In this document: one piece after another, positions 5,734-6,100 of the stretch
Layout of the letters: each line of letters begins with the position of its first letter
Position numbering within the stretch: position 1 is the first letter of the stretch
Source of the DNA: Pseudobdellovibrionaceae bacterium
GTDB taxonomy: Bacteria > Bdellovibrionota > Bdellovibrionia > Bdellovibrionales > UBA1609
Direction: 5' to 3'
Length of the DNA stretch: 6,100 nt
NCBI GenBank assembly: GCA_020635075.1
Contig: JACKAM010000007.1
Location: 1 to 6,100 of the forward strand
Position numbers and translations under genes: made by a program
Notes under the pieces: model-generated
The model's database searches: none
The model's input: the letters and a program-made list of their open reading frames with translations, nothing else
Told to the model about the DNA's origin: nothing

Positions 5734-5751
5734 CTCATATGTCCATATGAG
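5734..5751. promoter_or_regulatory. Perfect 8+2+8 inverted repeat CTCATATG-TC-CATATGAG
   Basis: Two perfect 8-base arms are separated by two bases, starting 4 bases after the stop of the membrane ORF. AGGAGGAAG (5750-5758), a good ribosome-binding sequence, adjoins it directly. The position suggests an operator, or a hairpin controlling access to that ribosome site. The function is inferred; no second copy was seen. Confidence 0.45.
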
Positions 5752-5805
5752 GAGGAAGTTCTTAAATTGAGCCGGGGAGTAGCACTATGCCCGAAAGGAT
5801 TGTGC

Positions 5806-5979
5806 ATGAGTGTGGCTATCCGGAAGGATCATGTTGCCTATAGTGAATGGACCTTCGTGGGCTCATTTGAACATACTGTTGGGCGAACCTTTATCTTTCC
5901 GACGGACCCACAAAAGCCAGCAATGGTCTTTAGTAGTCAGGGGTACAAATTGAGTAATTCCACTCAGAGCCAACCTTGA
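5806..5979 (+). CDS. Small hypothetical ORF of 57 residues (reality uncertain)
   Basis: ATG 5806 has AAAGGA at 5794-5799 with a 6-base spacer and opens MSVAIRKDHVAYSEWTFVGS; the product ends KLSNSTQSQP. The same frame is open from TTG 5767, which would add 13 residues (total 70) and follows AGGAGG (5750-5755) at 11 bases. I prefer 5806 because of its start codon and spacing. No domain, signal peptide or membrane segment is visible, and the central part is mixed hydrophobic and aromatic. It could be a genuine small protein, a gene fragment, or chance. A second frame, ATG 5787 (18 codons, GGGGAG 7 bases upstream), overlaps it, which weakens the case. Confidence 0.3.
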   Translation: MSVAIRKDHVAYSEWTFVGSFEHTVGRTFIFPTDPQKPAMVFSSQGYKLSNSTQSQP

Positions 5980-6100
5980 GATTACGCCTTATAGGGGGAT
6001 TAGTATGGAACGTTACCAGAATCCCTTGTTATCGCCTTTCCCGCCACCTCACTTTTACCTCTAATGCCCTCGCAAGTGCGGGGATTCATAGTTCTAATCC
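5980..6100. other. Tail of the window: a 19-codon ORF with ribosome site and a small hairpin, nothing firm
   Basis: ATG 6005, preceded by AGGGGGA (5993-5999), encodes MERYQNPLLSPFPPPHFYL and stops at TAA 6062-6064; this may be chance. A hairpin follows: CCTCGC (6068-6073), loop AAGT, GCGGGG (6078-6083), with one G-U pair and no T run. GGATT (6082-6086) and AATCC (6096-6100) at the window edge are complementary. No known gene or RNA could be recognised. Confidence 0.3.

Noticed and set aside
6068..6100. GTTCTAATCC at the window end as a tRNA T-arm
   Set aside because: The bases before TTC do not pair with those after the loop as a T stem, and no anticodon or acceptor arm was found.

Overview
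The window looks like a chromosomal stretch of a Gram-negative bacterium of roughly balanced base composition. Evidence for Gram-negative is an O-antigen-ligase/polymerase family membrane protein, a large Sec-exported protein, and a cysteine-rich secreted domain of a type I associate with former Deltaproteobacteria and Bdellovibrionota. The last point is from memory of the family, so the phylum is a weak guess. All genes I can support are on the + strand.

Region by region: (1) bases 2-211 are the C-terminal end of a cysteine-rich, probably exported protein. (2) Bases 212-521 hold no convincing gene, only a few short palindromes and direct repeats. (3) Bases 522-3657 carry two overlapping genes: an unrecognised exported protein of 643 residues with a C-terminal Ig-like domain, and a multi-spanning O-antigen-ligase family protein. 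The 38-base overlap suggests a translationally coupled pair, with a joint role in cell-surface glycan or glycoprotein assembly. (4) Bases 3744-5409 form a complete HipBA-type toxin-antitoxin operon: a sigma70-like promoter with perfect TATAAT -10, phased palindromic operators, the HTH antitoxin hipB, and the HipA serine/threonine kinase toxin starting 11 bases before hipB ends. (5) Bases 5410-6100 are accessory-looking. They contain a small two-helix membrane ORF whose reading frame continues upstream of its only usable start codons to a TAA, a perfect 18-base inverted repeat, and small ORFs of unknown reality.

The best-supported functional module is hipBA: HipB should repress the operon through the two or three GGTYTAT sites, and HipB with HipA should form the usual neutralising complex. 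The most open questions are the role of the exported protein/ligase pair and whether the membrane ORF after hipA is a broken gene. I found no RNA gene, CRISPR array, transposase or integrase.
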